Positions 14,275 to 15,005 of a stretch of 15,005 bases of DNA are shown here, in pieces. This stretch comes from an uncultured Eubacteriales bacterium (GTDB lineage Bacteria; Bacillota; Clostridia; Oscillospirales; Oscillospiraceae): positions 1-15,005 of the forward strand of contig CAJKNS010000023.1 of NCBI GenBank assembly GCA_905201305.1, in the 5' to 3' direction. Below the pieces are notes generated by a model that did not search any database, was not told the DNA's origin, and saw only the letters and a list, made by a program, of their open reading frames with translations. How positions within the stretch are numbered: position 1 is the stretch's first letter; the number at the start of each line of letters is the position of its first letter. Made by a program: the position numbers and the translations under genes.

Positions 14275-15005
14275 TCAGTTTCTACCCAGCTGGTATGTCC
14301 GGTATTGGATGGCTTCCGCAAGATGCTCCGGCGCAATCTCCTCGCTGCCCGCTAAGTCCGCAATGGTCCGCGCCACCCGCAGAATCCGGTCGTAGCTCCG
14401 GGCGGTGAGGTTCATGGACTCAAACGCCATTTTCATCAGTCCCGTACAGGTGTCGTCCAATCGGCAATAGCGCTGTACCTGTGCCGGAGGCATGGCGGCG
14501 TTGCAGGATATCTCCGTATTCTGAAAGCGCCGATGCTGAATGCTCCGCGCCGCATCCACCCGCTTTTTAATCACTGCGGAGGACTCTCCCGGCGCTCTGG
14601 ACGCCAGAGATTCGAATTCCACCGCCGGGACCTCCACAATCATGTCGATCCGGTCCAGCAGCGGTCCCGACAGCCGGGACAGATACTGCTCCACGGATTT
14701 TGGGGTACAGCTGCACCGCCCGGAGGGATGCCCATACCAGCCGCATTTACAGGGATTCATGGCGCATACCAGCATAAACCGGCTGGGATAGGAACAGGAG
14801 CCGCTGACCCGGGATATGGTCACCTTTCCATCCTCCAGAGGCTGGCGCATAATCTCCAGTGATTCCTTGGAGAACTCCGGCAGCTCGTCTAAAAACAGAA
14901 TGCCGTTGTGGGCAAGGCTGATCTCTCCGGGCTTGGGGTTGGAGCCGCCGCCTGCCAGACCCGCAGGGGAAACGGTGTGATGGGGCGAACGGAAGGGTCG
15001 GCTGG
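14275..15005 (-). CDS. comM: ComM/YifB family Mg-chelatase-like AAA+ protein, C-terminal part
   Basis: This is the C-terminal ~243 residues of a ~500-residue YifB/ComM protein; the start lies beyond the right edge, and the frame is open to base 15003. The family are hexameric AAA+ helicases; ComM promotes branch migration during integration of transforming DNA in naturally competent bacteria. Visible motifs in order: RPFRSPHHT, GGGSNPKPGEISLAHNG, Walker B ILFLDELPEF, then MRQPLEDG, the cysteine cluster CAMNPCKCGWYGHPSGRCSC typical of YifB proteins, SGPLLDRIDM with the arginine finger region, and the C-terminal SYDRILRVARTIADLAGSEEI segment. An internal ATG at 14850 should not be taken as the start. 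No separate terminator is seen after it apart from the MATE leader hairpins. Confidence 0.95.
   Translation of the reverse strand, partial: SRPFRSPHHTVSPAGLAGGGSNPKPGEISLAHNGILFLDELPEFSKESLEIMRQPLEDGKVTISRVSGSCSYPSRFMLVCAMNPCKCGWYGHPSGRCSCTPKSVEQYLSRLSGPLLDRIDMIVEVPAVEFESLASRAPGESSAVIKKRVDAARSIQHRRFQNTEISCNAAMPPAQVQRYCRLDDTCTGLMKMAFESMNLTARSYDRILRVARTIADLAGSEEIAPEHLAEAIQYRTYQLGRN

Overview
The window looks like a chromosomal segment from a low-GC-lineage but fairly GC-rich Firmicute, most likely a gut Oscillospirales/Ruminococcaceae-type anaerobe. This is inferred from strong AGGAGG-type ribosome binding sites, consensus sigma-A promoters, the protein families present (Mgl-type sugar importer, DUF523, Clostridia-style FtsX permease with a coiled-coil insert, MepA-like MATE, ThiI without a rhodanese domain) and a short repeat element with GGGCAAYACCGCA ends. 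No species can be named from the sequence alone. There is no rRNA, tRNA, CRISPR array, phage or transposase gene in the window.

Layout. (1) 1-2053, plus strand: the end of an Mgl-type galactose/methyl-galactoside ABC importer operon: ATPase C-terminus (mglA, cut by the window edge), permease (mglC), then a 125-residue single-pass membrane protein with one InlB B-repeat, closed by a strong intrinsic terminator. (2) 2069-2552, plus: a DUF523 gene whose start codon lies only 15 bases behind that terminator, followed by a bidirectional terminator. (3) 2565-2753: a ~183-bp MITE-like repeat with terminal inverted repeats and a third internal copy of the end sequence. (4) 2751-7610, minus: an operon of ABC ATPase, large FtsX/MacB-type permease with a ~320-residue coiled coil, and a tyrosine-phosphatase-fold protein. 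(5) 7790-8656, plus: a UbiA-family enzyme resembling decaprenyl-phosphate phosphoribosyltransferase, divergent from the ABC operon. (6) 8809-10893, plus: a monocistronic Old-Yellow-Enzyme/FadH-like flavoprotein with unusual active-site, Fe-S and Gly-Pro features. (7) 10945-12592, minus: thiI and an overlapping CinA C-terminal-domain (pncC-like) gene. (8) 12670-14079, minus: a MATE efflux pump with a long structured leader. (9) 14275 to the end, minus: the C-terminal half of a ComM/YifB Mg-chelatase-like AAA+ protein.

The most interesting signal is the MATE leader (14104-14218). A near-consensus promoter (TTGACA-N17-TAAAAT) places the transcription start at the base of a 44-nt hairpin with a U6 tail. 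Sixteen bases after that tail comes a second 44-nt hairpin with a U5 tail. The stems differ in sequence, yet both pair, and both present the same 11-nt loop-side sequence CGTAAATCCAG at exactly the same offset. This is the pattern expected of a tandem cis-regulatory RNA acting by transcription termination, possibly one controlling toxin or metabolite export. Whether it belongs to a known class (for example the guanidine riboswitch families that control MATE/SMR genes) cannot be settled by eye.

Most genes are bounded by clear hairpin terminators. There is no gene-free stretch longer than 300 bases; the longest is 2510-2750, filled by a terminator and the repeat element.
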